Origin: Methanocatella intestini
GTDB lineage: Archaea > Methanobacteriota > Methanobacteria > Methanobacteriales > Methanobacteriaceae
Assembly (NCBI RefSeq): GCF_002252585.1
Contig: NZ_NQLD01000006.1
DNA: 64,000 nucleotides
Reading direction: 5' to 3' (one strand)
Part shown: positions 45,346-53,811 of the stretch, piece by piece
Numbering within the stretch: the first letter of the stretch is position 1
Layout: each line of letters begins with the position of its first letter
Position numbers and translations under genes: made by a program
The notes under the pieces: model-generated
What the model was told of the DNA's origin: nothing
Database searches by the model: none
The model's input: only the letters and a program-made list of their open reading frames with translations

Positions 45346-45756
45346 TTGCAGAAAAATAATCTTATACTTGCAATTATTATTGTTTGTATTATCCTCATTG
45401 GGTTAGTCTTTTATGCAACAAACATTACCAATTCATCAGATAATACAACTGAACATGATAATAATTCTACAATTAATTTAACTAACAATAGTACTTTATC
45501 TGATCAAAGCAGTTCCAGTTCTGATTCCAGTTCATCTGGAGGAAGTTCTTCAAGTTCTGATTCCAGTTCCAGTTCATCAACTGGAAGCTCTTCAAGTGGA
45601 AGTTCAAGCCATCAAAGTGGAACAAGCCACAGTGAAAGCTCTTCAAGTGGAAGCTCTTCAAGCGGAGGTTCAAGCCACAGCGGAAGTTCCTCAAGCGGAG
45701 ATTCAGGATCAGGCAGTAGTTCTGGTGATGGATCAGGTATTATAGATGTAACCTAA
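45346..45756 (+). CDS. Ser-rich membrane-anchored surface protein, unknown function
   Basis: This 136-residue protein has an N-terminal hydrophobic segment LILAIIIVCIILIGLVFYAT (~6-25), an Asn/Thr-rich link, then ~80 residues almost wholly Ser, Gly and some Asp and His. It could span or decorate the pseudomurein. The start is TTG 45346 with GGAG just upstream. It lies 1 nt after the adhesin-like gene, so the two are co-transcribed. The low-complexity part makes any homology call weak. Confidence 0.75.
   Translation: MQKNNLILAIIIVCIILIGLVFYATNITNSSDNTTEHDNNSTINLTNNSTLSDQSSSSSDSSSSGGSSSSSDSSSSSSTGSSSSGSSSHQSGTSHSESSSSGSSSSGGSSHSGSSSSGDSGSGSSSGDGSGIIDVT
45500..45735 (+). repeat. Imperfect Ser/Gly codon repeats
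   Basis: Short units such as TCAAGTGGAAGTTC and GATTCCAGTTC recur many times within the Ser-rich gene. Units are 9-18 bp and irregular, not spaced like CRISPR repeats. Such runs can change length by slippage. Confidence 0.75.
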
Positions 45757-45808
45757 ATGTTTACATCATTTTCTTTTTTTCTTTTTGTAAACTCAACAAC
45801 TCAAAATA

Positions 45809-45816
45809 TTTATATA
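45809..45816 (+). promoter_or_regulatory. TATA box of csoR
   Basis: TTTATATA is about 25 nt upstream of the CsoR-type operator. Transcription would start near 45839, inside that operator. Confidence 0.55.
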
Positions 45817-45829
45817 CAACAAGTAAATA

Positions 45830-45847
45830 TATACCCTACTAGGTATA
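45830..45847 (+). promoter_or_regulatory. CsoR-type operator (csoR promoter)
   Basis: Perfect inverted repeat TATACC-N6-GGTATA covers the expected start site of csoR. It resembles bacterial CsoR sites (TACC...GGTA). The same repeat with the same spacing precedes copA, so CsoR probably represses both. Confidence 0.75.
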
Positions 45848-45859
45848 GGTTGTGTTATT

Positions 45860-46132
45860 TTGAAAAAATGTATGGATTCTGAGAATCTTCACAGAAGATT
45901 AAAAAAAATAATAGGTCAACTAAATGCAATTGACCGGATGATCGATGAAGATGTTCCTTGTGAAAATATTTTAATGCAAATAAATGCATCAAAATCAGCA
46001 CTACACAAAGTAGGACATATAATTGTTGAAGGACATCTTGAACATTGTATTAAAGAAAGTATGGAAAAAGGAGATACTGAAGAAGCATTAGCTGATGTAT
46101 CTACAATTTTAGAATATTATTCCAGAATTTAA
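45860..46132 (+). CDS. csoR: CsoR/FrmR-family metal-sensing repressor
   Basis: This 90-residue all-helical repressor is of the CsoR family. The Cu(I) site C-H-C is visible: Cys in VPCENILMQ, and His and Cys in IIVEGHLEHCIKE. LHRRLKKIIGQLNAIDRMI is the family N-terminal helix. The first start is TTG 45860; the ATG at 45872 (MDSENLHRR) is also possible, and neither has a strong Shine-Dalgarno sequence. It lies 56 nt before copA. Metal-free CsoR binds DNA, and copper releases it (known from the family). Confidence 0.9.
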   Translation: MKKCMDSENLHRRLKKIIGQLNAIDRMIDEDVPCENILMQINASKSALHKVGHIIVEGHLEHCIKESMEKGDTEEALADVSTILEYYSRI

Positions 46133-46150
46133 TTTTTTTTAAAATAGTTT

Positions 46151-46168
46151 TATACCTATAGGGGTATA
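46151..46168 (+). promoter_or_regulatory. CsoR-type operator (copA promoter)
   Basis: Perfect TATACC-N6-GGTATA overlaps the TATA-like TTTTATAC (46148-46155), and a further half-site TATACC follows at 46165-46170. It lies 20 nt before the copA ATG. It is the twin of the csoR operator. Confidence 0.75.
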
Positions 46169-46188
46169 CCTATACTTTAGGTGATTAA

Positions 46189-48039
46189 ATGAATATTAAA
46201 AATTGGCTAAGAAAAGATGAATTAAAAGAAATAATCTTAATGATTATTTCAGCTATCTCATTAATAACTGGTTTTATAAAACCAGACTTGTTATTCTTTG
46301 ATTTATCATGGATAGCAGTTATATTATGTGGTTTGCCCATAATCAGAGAAGCAATAGAATCATTAATACATGAAAAAGACATAAAAGCAGATTTACTTGT
46401 TTCAATAGCTATCATATCATCAATAATAATTGGTGAAGTATTTGCTGCAGGAGTAATTGCTTTAATCATGACCATTGGAGGATTTTTAGAAGAATACACT
46501 GTAAGCAAAACTCAAAATGGAATTAAACATTTAATTGACATTACTCCCACAACTGCAACAATAATAAACAGTAATGTGGATGAAAAAGAAATAGCTGCTC
46601 AAAATATCAGAATAAACGATATTATCAAAGTATTGCCTGGAGAAATAATTCCCGGAGATGGAGTAATTATAAAAGGTGAATCTTCAATAAACCAAGCAGC
46701 ATTAACTGGAGAGTCACTTCCTGTGGATAAAACTGTAGGTGATGAAGTATACAGCGGTACAATAAACTTATATGGTTCAATAATCATCAAAGCAACAAAA
46801 AATGGAGAAAACAGTTCAGTAAACAAATTAATAAAATTAATTGAATCTTCAAAACCTGAAAATGCAAAAATCGTAAAAGCAGCTGACAGATGGGCAACAT
46901 GGATTGTTGTAGTTGCATTTATCTGTTCAATAGGAACATGGATTATAACTCATGAAATTTTAAGAGCAGTTACAATACTTGTAGTATTTTGCCCATGTGC
47001 ATTAGTTTTAGCTACGCCAACAGCAATTATGGCAGCTATTGGAAATTTAAGCAAAAAAGGAATTCTTGTTAAAGATGGAGAAACTCTTGAAGAGCTAGCT
47101 AAAGTAAATAGTATAATTTTAGACAAAACCGGAACATTAACTTATGGAGAACCAGAAGTAAATCAAATAATCCCATATGATAAGAAATACACTAAAAATG
47201 AAATAATGCATATTCTTGCATCACTTGAAAATAAATCAGAACATCCTCTTGCTAAAGCAATTGTGAAATATTATAAAATCCGTAAAAATCCCCCATTGAA
47301 AGAAATAAATGATTTTGAGATTATTTCTGGAAAAGGAGTTAAAGGAAAAATTGGAAATAATGAAATAGTAGCTGGAAACAAAAAGCTTCTAAATGAAAAC
47401 TATAAAGAATTTGAAAAAACAAAAGTTCAGCCTCATTTAGATGCCGGAGCAACTGCAATTTATCTTTGTATGAATAATCAGTTAATTGGAGCAGTATTAT
47501 TATCGGACCTTTTAAGAAATAATGCAGTTGATGTTATTCTTAATTTAAAATCAATGAATGTTACTCCGGTACTTATGAGTGGAGACAATCAAAATACAAC
47601 TCAAACTATTGCTTCGAAAGTCGGGATTGACAATTACAAATATAACTGTTTACCAGAAGATAAAAGTAATTACATTAAAGAATTACAATTAAAAAATAAT
47701 AAAGTAGCTATGATTAGAGACGGATTAAATGATGCTCCCTCTCTTAAACAAGCTAATGTAGGAATTTCAATGGGCAGCATCGGCAGTGACATTTCAATTG
47801 AAGCTTCAAATATTACTTTAATCCATGACAATATCCAAGACTTGCCCCATTTATTTAAAGTATCTAAAAAGACTTTAAGAACCATTAATGCTGGAATTGG
47901 ATTTGCATTAACCTTAAATTTAATAGCAACAGTTTTAGCTATGCTTGGATTATTAAATCCTATTGAAGGAGCATTTGTACATAACATTGGTTCAGTTATT
48001 GTAATTGTTTATGCATCACTACTTTTAAATTACAGATAA
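46189..48039 (+). CDS. copA: Heavy-metal P1B-type ATPase (CopA-like exporter)
   Basis: This 616-residue metal-pumping ATPase has no N-terminal metal-binding domain. TM motif VVFCPCALVLATPTA, phosphorylation site ILDKTGTLTYGEP, nucleotide motif KSEHPLAKAI and the actuator AALTGESLPVDK are intact. Two oddities exist. The usual GDGxND reads RDGLND. The last TM (VHNIGSVIVIVYASLLL) lacks the Cu-type MxxSS motif and TM7 lacks YN, so the metal is not proven to be copper. Context (CsoR operator, CsoR and CopZ nearby) argues for Cu(I). AGGTGAT precedes the ATG. Confidence 0.88.
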   Translation: MNIKNWLRKDELKEIILMIISAISLITGFIKPDLLFFDLSWIAVILCGLPIIREAIESLIHEKDIKADLLVSIAIISSIIIGEVFAAGVIALIMTIGGFLEEYTVSKTQNGIKHLIDITPTTATIINSNVDEKEIAAQNIRINDIIKVLPGEIIPGDGVIIKGESSINQAALTGESLPVDKTVGDEVYSGTINLYGSIIIKATKNGENSSVNKLIKLIESSKPENAKIVKAADRWATWIVVVAFICSIGTWIITHEILRAVTILVVFCPCALVLATPTAIMAAIGNLSKKGILVKDGETLEELAKVNSIILDKTGTLTYGEPEVNQIIPYDKKYTKNEIMHILASLENKSEHPLAKAIVKYYKIRKNPPLKEINDFEIISGKGVKGKIGNNEIVAGNKKLLNENYKEFEKTKVQPHLDAGATAIYLCMNNQLIGAVLLSDLLRNNAVDVILNLKSMNVTPVLMSGDNQNTTQTIASKVGIDNYKYNCLPEDKSNYIKELQLKNNKVAMIRDGLNDAPSLKQANVGISMGSIGSDISIEASNITLIHDNIQDLPHLFKVSKKTLRTINAGIGFALTLNLIATVLAMLGLLNPIEGAFVHNIGSVIVIVYASLLLNYR

Positions 48040-48060
48040 ATATTTTGGCATGACTAAAAG

Positions 48061-48070
48061 TTTATATATA
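48061..48070 (+). promoter_or_regulatory. TATA box of copZ-like gene
   Basis: TTTATATATA with TAAAAG upstream (BRE-like). Initiation is expected near 48090. No TATACC-N6-GGTATA operator is present here. Confidence 0.6.
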
Positions 48071-48116
48071 ATTTCTGGCCAAATACTTAAATATAAACAA
48101 TTAAGGAGAAAAAATT

Positions 48117-48329
48117 ATGGCAACTGAAGAAAAAACTATTAATGTTGTTGGAATGCACTGTCCATCTTGTGTAGCGGCTGTTGAGCTTTCCATAAAAGAT
48201 TTAGATGGTGTAGAAGATGCTAAAGCTGACTTAGAAACTAATACTGCAAAAGTTACATTTGATTCCGATAAAGTATCTGATTCTGATTTAGCTGAAGCTG
48301 TCCAAGAAGCTGGATTTAAGGTAGAATAA
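48117..48329 (+). CDS. copZ: Heavy-metal-associated (HMA) copper chaperone
   Basis: This 70-residue protein is a single HMA domain with the binding motif GMHCPSC (~12-18) and the beta-alpha-beta-beta-alpha-beta pattern. It likely carries Cu(I) to the neighbouring ATPase, which lacks its own HMA domain. AAGGAG precedes the ATG. It has its own TATA box and lies 77 nt downstream of copA. Confidence 0.93.
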   Translation: MATEEKTINVVGMHCPSCVAAVELSIKDLDGVEDAKADLETNTAKVTFDSDKVSDSDLAEAVQEAGFKVE

Positions 48330-48464
48330 ATCTCCTACCTTTGAATCTTTTTATTGCTCTTTTTTATTAATTTTAAAATATCAAATTTTATATAATTTAA
48401 CTTACAAATTTTAATCCATATAACAAATTTTTTTAAAAATTTAATATTAAAATTAGGGATTAAA

Positions 48465-49481
48465 ATGAAATCTGTAGCTATAAACGGATATGGAACCATA
48501 GGAAAAAGAGTGGCAGATGCAGTAGCTGCTCAAGATGATATGAAAGTAATTGGTGTAAGTAAAACTAGACCTAATTACGAAGCAAGAACTGCAGTTGAAG
48601 AAAAAGGTTATGATTTATACATTGGAATTCCTGAAAGAGCCAATCAATTTAAAGAAGCAGGAATTGAAATAGCTGGAACTGTAGAAGACATGATTCAGGA
48701 AGCAGATGTTGTTGTAGACTGTACTCCTGGAACTATCGGTCCTCAAAATTTAGAAATGTATAAAAAAGCTGGAGTTAAAGCAATTTACCAAGGTGGAGAA
48801 GACCATGAATTAACCGGTCTTTCATTTAATGCTATTTCAAATTATGATGACTCTTACGGTAAAGATTACACCAGAGTTGTTTCATGTAACACCACAGGAC
48901 TTACACGTACATTAAGTACTATTGACCCTATTGCAGATATTAAAAAAGTTAGAGCAGTAATGGTTAGAAGAGGATCTGACCCTTCAGAAGTTAAAAAAGG
49001 ACCTATCAACTCCATTGTGCCAAACCCTCCAAAAGTACCGTCCCACCACGGTCCTGATGTAAAAACGGTTATGGAAGGTATTGATGTAACAACAATGGCA
49101 TTACTTGTTCCTACAACTCTTATGCACCAACACAACATAATGGTTGAAATAAATAATGAAATAGAAACTCAGGAAATTATTGATGCTTTAGAAAAACGTT
49201 CCAGAGTTCTTGTTGTAGATGCCGGTGAAGGTTTAGGTTCAACTGCAGAACTTATGGAATATGCTAAAGAACTTGGAAGAAACAGAAACGATTTATATGA
49301 AATTCCAGTTTGGAGAGAATCCATAAATGTTGTAGGTAATGAATTATACTATATGCAAGCTGTTCACCAAGAATCAGATGTTGTTCCAGAAAATATTGAT
49401 GCAATTCGTGCATTACTTGAAATGGAATCAGATAATGAAAAATCAATAGCTAAAACCAACAAAGCAATGGGAATTTTATAA
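48465..49481 (+). CDS. gap: Glyceraldehyde-3-phosphate dehydrogenase (archaeal phosphorylating type)
   Basis: This 338-residue enzyme is of the archaeal class II type, used for gluconeogenesis with the pgk and tpiA products also in this window. Features are the Rossmann start VAINGYGTIGKRVADAV, the catalytic Cys in RVVSCNTTGLTR, and VRRGSDPSEVKKGPINSIVP with HHGPDVKTV. AGGGATT precedes the ATG. It lies 28 nt before the Nfo-like gene. Confidence 0.96.
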   Translation: MKSVAINGYGTIGKRVADAVAAQDDMKVIGVSKTRPNYEARTAVEEKGYDLYIGIPERANQFKEAGIEIAGTVEDMIQEADVVVDCTPGTIGPQNLEMYKKAGVKAIYQGGEDHELTGLSFNAISNYDDSYGKDYTRVVSCNTTGLTRTLSTIDPIADIKKVRAVMVRRGSDPSEVKKGPINSIVPNPPKVPSHHGPDVKTVMEGIDVTTMALLVPTTLMHQHNIMVEINNEIETQEIIDALEKRSRVLVVDAGEGLGSTAELMEYAKELGRNRNDLYEIPVWRESINVVGNELYYMQAVHQESDVVPENIDAIRALLEMESDNEKSIAKTNKAMGIL

Positions 49482-49509
49482 TTTCCATTTAACACTTTTT
49501 TTGATAAAG

Positions 49510-50346
49510 ATGAAAAATAATGTAATGTTTGGACCTGCCGGAAGTCCTGTTAATTATAAAGGAGCTGCTTACAAAGCACCGAAATATATTAAAGAAGAAG
49601 GTCTTGATTCCTACGAATATCAATCCCCTTATGGTGTAAGAATTGGTGAAAAGTCAGCTAAAATTCTAAAAGAAGAATCCGAAAAACATGACATTCTCAT
49701 TTCAATGCATGGACCATACTACATAAATTTATGCTCTAAAGAAGAAGAGAAAATTAAAAAAAGTCTCAACCATCTAATTGCAACAGCCCGTGCCGGAGAA
49801 TGGATGGGCGCATACAGATTAGTGTTTCACCCTGGTTTTTATTCAAATAGAAAGCCTAAAAAAGCAATGGAAATTTCTAAAAATACCATTAGTAGATTAT
49901 TTGAAGAGCTGGAAGCTGAAGGTATTGAAGAGTTTACTTTTGCACCGGAAACCACAGGGAAACGTTCACAACAGGGAAATGTTTCAGAGATTGTTGAATT
50001 ATGTGCAAGTTTTGATCATTTTGAACCAACAATTGATTTTGCCCATGTTCATGCACGTGGAAGAGGATTTTTAAATAAAAAAGAAGATTATAACTGCATT
50101 TTTTCACAACTGGAAGATAATTTGGATATTGATATCCTTCATTGTCATTTTACAACAATAGAATATGGCAATGGTGGTGAAGTAAAACACCACACTCTTG
50201 CTGAAAGTAACGAATATGGACCTAACATTGAGGATTTACTTTCAAATCTCATAGACAATGGCTGGAGAGCAAATATTATTTGTGAAACTCCTCTAAGAGA
50301 TGAAGATGCTCTGAAAATGAAAGAGCTTTACGAAACCATGATTTAA
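49510..50346 (+). CDS. Endonuclease IV-like (AP endonuclease family 2) TIM-barrel protein
   Basis: This 278-residue protein has the fold of endonuclease IV/xylose-isomerase-like barrels. Zinc-site-like residues are seen in ISMHGPYYINL, LVFHPGFY, FAPETTGK, PTIDFAHVHARG, LHCHFT and IICETPL. These match the Nfo ligand order His-His-Glu-Asp-His-His-Glu, so it is probably an AP-site endonuclease. The longest frame begins at TTG 49501; ATG 49510 is preferred though no strong Shine-Dalgarno sequence exists. It ends 2 nt from the convergent metallophosphoesterase gene. Confidence 0.88.
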   Translation: MKNNVMFGPAGSPVNYKGAAYKAPKYIKEEGLDSYEYQSPYGVRIGEKSAKILKEESEKHDILISMHGPYYINLCSKEEEKIKKSLNHLIATARAGEWMGAYRLVFHPGFYSNRKPKKAMEISKNTISRLFEELEAEGIEEFTFAPETTGKRSQQGNVSEIVELCASFDHFEPTIDFAHVHARGRGFLNKKEDYNCIFSQLEDNLDIDILHCHFTTIEYGNGGEVKHHTLAESNEYGPNIEDLLSNLIDNGWRANIICETPLRDEDALKMKELYETMI

Positions 50347-50348
50347 AC

Positions 50349-51419
50349 TTATTTTTTTCTTAATTTTAATATAACCAATTCTGAATCAGTTCCCCACCTC
50401 ATAGGAGTGTCCATTGAACCTACCCCAGTAGTGACTGACAGATAATTACCATTTTCTTCAAATATTCCCTTATTGTATTTAAACATCAATTTACAAAACA
50501 GATTCATTGGATAAAATTGTCCACCATGAGTATGGCCAGACAACTGAAGATTGTAACCTAATCGGGCAAATAAATCCCAAGCATAAGGAACATGATAATT
50601 TATAATATTTACGGTATCATCATCAGTAGCCTGTTTTAACTGTTCATTAGATACATCTTCCTTATCTCCAAAAGTAAAAGACAATCCAAAGATATTCAAT
50701 CCTTTAAATTCCATTTTTTCATCATCTAAAACAATTATTCCAGCTTTTTTGGCTGCCCTGCAAACATTTTCAATTCCAGGATAGAAATCATGATTTCCAG
50801 GTGTAAACAGAATTGGCATATTTACATTCTTAAATGCATTAAAATCATCGTCTTTAACCCCACAAGATCCGTCAGCCAAATCTCCAGAAATAATAGCAAT
50901 GTCACAACTGTCAGACAATTCATTTAACTTATTAGCTACCTGATTAATTATTTTTTTATATCTTACAGCACCAAAATGTATATCTGACAAATGGACAATA
51001 TTAACTTCTTCCTTTAAATTTTTGAATTCTAAAGTATGTTCTTTAACTATTAATTTATGAGCATGATAATAATTATAAACACCTAAAATCGGCACAACAG
51101 CTAATAAAATACATACAACACCAAATGAAATGTCAATAAATTGTTTTATTACATAAATAACAATCAGATCTATTAAAATCATCAGCATTGACCATTGCCA
51201 AATCCCAAATATTTCTGTAAAAAATCTTCCGGTAGCAGTTGATTTTTGCTCTTCAAATATCATAGGGATACATTGAAGGCCACCTAAAAGTAAAGTAGCT
51301 ATAAACAAATAAACATCCTTAACTCCACCAAAGAGTAAAAATAAATATTTCAACAGGAAAAATTCAAAAAGCATATAAAATGGAGTTGCTATAAAAACTC
51401 TCTTTGTTCTAAAACTCAT
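50349..51419 (-). CDS. Membrane-bound metallophosphoesterase (YkuE-like)
   Basis: This 356-residue protein has four hydrophobic segments in the first ~135 residues and then a calcineurin-like phosphoesterase domain: VHLSDIHFGAVR, IISGDLADGS, LFTPGNHDFY and LSGHTHGGQFYP, all metal ligands present. Related proteins act on lipid or nucleotide phosphates at the membrane. The substrate cannot be told. GAGATGA precedes the ATG. Confidence 0.9.
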   Translation of the reverse strand: MSFRTKRVFIATPFYMLFEFFLLKYLFLLFGGVKDVYLFIATLLLGGLQCIPMIFEEQKSTATGRFFTEIFGIWQWSMLMILIDLIVIYVIKQFIDISFGVVCILLAVVPILGVYNYYHAHKLIVKEHTLEFKNLKEEVNIVHLSDIHFGAVRYKKIINQVANKLNELSDSCDIAIISGDLADGSCGVKDDDFNAFKNVNMPILFTPGNHDFYPGIENVCRAAKKAGIIVLDDEKMEFKGLNIFGLSFTFGDKEDVSNEQLKQATDDDTVNIINYHVPYAWDLFARLGYNLQLSGHTHGGQFYPMNLFCKLMFKYNKGIFEENGNYLSVTTGVGSMDTPMRWGTDSELVILKLRKK

Positions 51420-51562
51420 TTTTTCATCTCAAACAACTAATTAGTTGATTTATTTTAAAATTATTTAAAGCTTTAGTCAGGATTATAACGAAATTAATAA
51501 TAATGATGATTTCTTAATTATGAAACATAGGATATTAATATGTATCCAATAGAGGTGTAAAA

Positions 51563-52498
51563 ATGAATATGAAGAAAATTGTAGTAGCAGGTGGTGGAGT
51601 ACTAGGTAGTCAAATTGCTCTTCAATCTGCTTTTTGTGGCTTTGATGTAACTATATGGTTAAGAAGCGAAGGATCAATTGAAAGAGCACAACCTAAACTT
51701 TTAAGATTAAAAGAAATTTATTTAAACACTCTTGAAGCAATGAAAACAAACCCCACAGCATATTGTAGAGGATTCAGCTGTGAAAGTGAACTGTCTGCAG
51801 ATAAAATCAACGACCTTAAGCAAAAAGTTGAAGATGCCTATGACAGCATAACCTTAACAACAAGTTATGAAGAAGCAGGAAAGGATGCTGATTTAGTTAT
51901 TGAAGCTATTGCTGAAGATCCTGAACAAAAAATAGCATTTTATCAGGAATTAGCTAAACATCTTCCTGAAAAAACAATAATTGCAACTAATTCTTCCACA
52001 ATGCTTCCAAGTGCATTTGCCAAGTACACAGGACGTCCTGAAAAGTATCTTGCACTCCATTTTGCAAATGAAATCTGGAGAAACAATACTGCAGAAATTA
52101 TGGGTCATTCAGAAACTGGTCAGGAATATTTCAATGCAGTATGTGAATTTGCTGAAAATATCAATATGATTCCATTGAAACTTAAAAAAGAACAACCAGG
52201 ATACATCCTTAATTCAATGCTCGTTCCATTTTTAAGTGCTGCAGAAGCATTATATGCAGGAGGAGTTGCTGATTTTGAAACTATTGACAAAACATGGATG
52301 TTAGCTACAGGTGCTCCATTAGGTCCATTTAGAATACTTGATGTTGTAGGTTTAACTACTGCCTATAATATTGGTATGATGAATCCAAAAGCTAGCGATC
52401 CAGACACCATTGAGGGAAAAGTAGCAGCTATGCTTAAAGAAAAAATAGATGCTGGAAAAACTGGTATAAACTCAGGTGAAGGTTTCTACAAATATTAA
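51563..52498 (+). CDS. 3-hydroxyacyl-CoA dehydrogenase family protein
   Basis: This 311-residue protein has the Rossmann start IVVAGGGVLGSQIALQSAFCGFDVTIW, the acidic loop ADLVIEAIAEDPEQKIAFYQEL, TIIATNSSTMLPSAF, LHFANEIWRNNTAEIMGH (replacing the usual HFFNPxxxMxLVEV) and KEQPGYILNSMLVPFLSAA. These mark an NAD-dependent L-3-hydroxyacyl-CoA dehydrogenase-like enzyme. No thiolase or crotonase is nearby. Methanogens do not oxidise fatty acids, so the true substrate may be another hydroxyacid. GAGGTG precedes the ATG. Confidence 0.85.
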   Translation: MNMKKIVVAGGGVLGSQIALQSAFCGFDVTIWLRSEGSIERAQPKLLRLKEIYLNTLEAMKTNPTAYCRGFSCESELSADKINDLKQKVEDAYDSITLTTSYEEAGKDADLVIEAIAEDPEQKIAFYQELAKHLPEKTIIATNSSTMLPSAFAKYTGRPEKYLALHFANEIWRNNTAEIMGHSETGQEYFNAVCEFAENINMIPLKLKKEQPGYILNSMLVPFLSAAEALYAGGVADFETIDKTWMLATGAPLGPFRILDVVGLTTAYNIGMMNPKASDPDTIEGKVAAMLKEKIDAGKTGINSGEGFYKY

Positions 52499-52669
52499 AA
52501 TAAGAATTTAACCATTCTTATTTTTTTAAAATCTTACTTTTTTTCATCACCGCAATATCTGATAAAACAAATGCAATAACCACCTTAACAATATTTATTA
52601 TATTTTTATATAGTAAAACAAATAAAATACATAGTTAATTAAAAACAACTGTTACAAGTTGGTGACTAA

Positions 52670-53794
52670 ATGAAAACAAACAATAAAACCCATGAAACAA
52701 AACCATCTAACCCAAAATCAAAACCCGCGCAAAAAGAAAACACTCCTTTTGCTGAATGTATAGTTTTAAAACCTGTAGGTTATCCTTTTGATTTTGCAAT
52801 GATGGAAAATAATCTTGAAATTATTGATAAAGCATTATTCGAAGAGTATGCTCGTGAACAATGGTTAGGGTTAGTTGTAAAAGAAAATTCCTATCTTTTC
52901 GATCAGAAAATAATTCCTGATTACGGTTTTCAAATAGTATCTCTCAACCCCAATAACTCAATAATCTCTGAAAACACTAAAATTAAACTTTTAGATATTG
53001 GAGAAAATACTTTGGATACTGTTAAACGTGTTAAAACAGATGTCAAACTTTCAGATGTTGTAGGACAGGAAAATGCTAAAAATAAAACTAAAGTTTTAAT
53101 CAAATATCTTGAAAATCCGGATAAATTTGGTCCATGGGCTCCAAAAAACATTTTATTTTATGGATTTCCAGGTACTGGTAAAACAATGCTTGTAAAAGCA
53201 CTGGCTAATGAACTTGATGTTCCATTGTATTTAATAAAATCCACTTCATTGATTGGAGAACATGTTGGTGACAGTGCATCTAAAATACAGGAATTATTTG
53301 AAAAAGCTCAAAAAACAGCACCATCTATAATATTTATTGATGAAATTGATGCAATTGCACTTCACAGAAGTTTCCAGTCACTTAGAGGAGATGTTGCTGA
53401 AATTGTAAATTCCCTTTTAACTGAAATGGATGGAATTAATGAAAATAAAGCAGTGATGACAATAGGAGCCACCAACACTCCAAATTCAATTGACTATGCT
53501 GTAAGAAGCAGATTTGAAGAAGAAATTGAATTTGTTTTACCTGATGACAATGAGAGAAAAACTATCTTTGAAAATAATCTTAAAACATTTCCACTTGAAT
53601 ATGAATTGAATATTGAAAAGTTAGTTAAAATTAGTAAAAATATGTCTGGAAGAGACATTAAAGAAAAAATTCTAAAAACAGCACTTCACCATGCAATTTC
53701 ACATGACAAGGAAATTGTAGATAAAAAAGATGTGGAATATGCTTTAAAAGCAAGTAAAATTAAAAATAGTGAAGTAAAAGGAATGTTTGAATAA
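52670..53794 (+). CDS. AAA+ ATPase, single-domain Cdc48/PAN-like
   Basis: This 374-residue protein has an N-terminal ~130 residues without recognisable motif, then one AAA domain. Walker A is FYGFPGTGKTMLVKA, Walker B SIIFIDEIDAIAL, sensor 1 TIGATNTPNSID and the Arg-finger region VRSRFEEEIEF. The helical lid has MSGRDIKEKILKTALHHA. There is no second AAA domain or coiled-coil, so it is neither Cdc48 nor PAN. Function is inferred as remodelling of unknown proteins. GGTGA precedes the ATG. Confidence 0.88.
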   Translation: MKTNNKTHETKPSNPKSKPAQKENTPFAECIVLKPVGYPFDFAMMENNLEIIDKALFEEYAREQWLGLVVKENSYLFDQKIIPDYGFQIVSLNPNNSIISENTKIKLLDIGENTLDTVKRVKTDVKLSDVVGQENAKNKTKVLIKYLENPDKFGPWAPKNILFYGFPGTGKTMLVKALANELDVPLYLIKSTSLIGEHVGDSASKIQELFEKAQKTAPSIIFIDEIDAIALHRSFQSLRGDVAEIVNSLLTEMDGINENKAVMTIGATNTPNSIDYAVRSRFEEEIEFVLPDDNERKTIFENNLKTFPLEYELNIEKLVKISKNMSGRDIKEKILKTALHHAISHDKEIVDKKDVEYALKASKIKNSEVKGMFE

Positions 53795-53811
53795 AAAACA
53801 TTCTTTAATTA

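Noticed and set aside
45482..45694. Antisense ORF under the Ser-rich gene
   Set aside because: Its odd Leu/Asn/Phe composition comes from reading the Ser repeats backwards; no start signal.
45500..45735. Many short repeats, possible CRISPR
   Set aside because: The units are 9-18 bp, irregular, without unique spacers, and stay in the reading frame of a Ser/Gly-rich protein.
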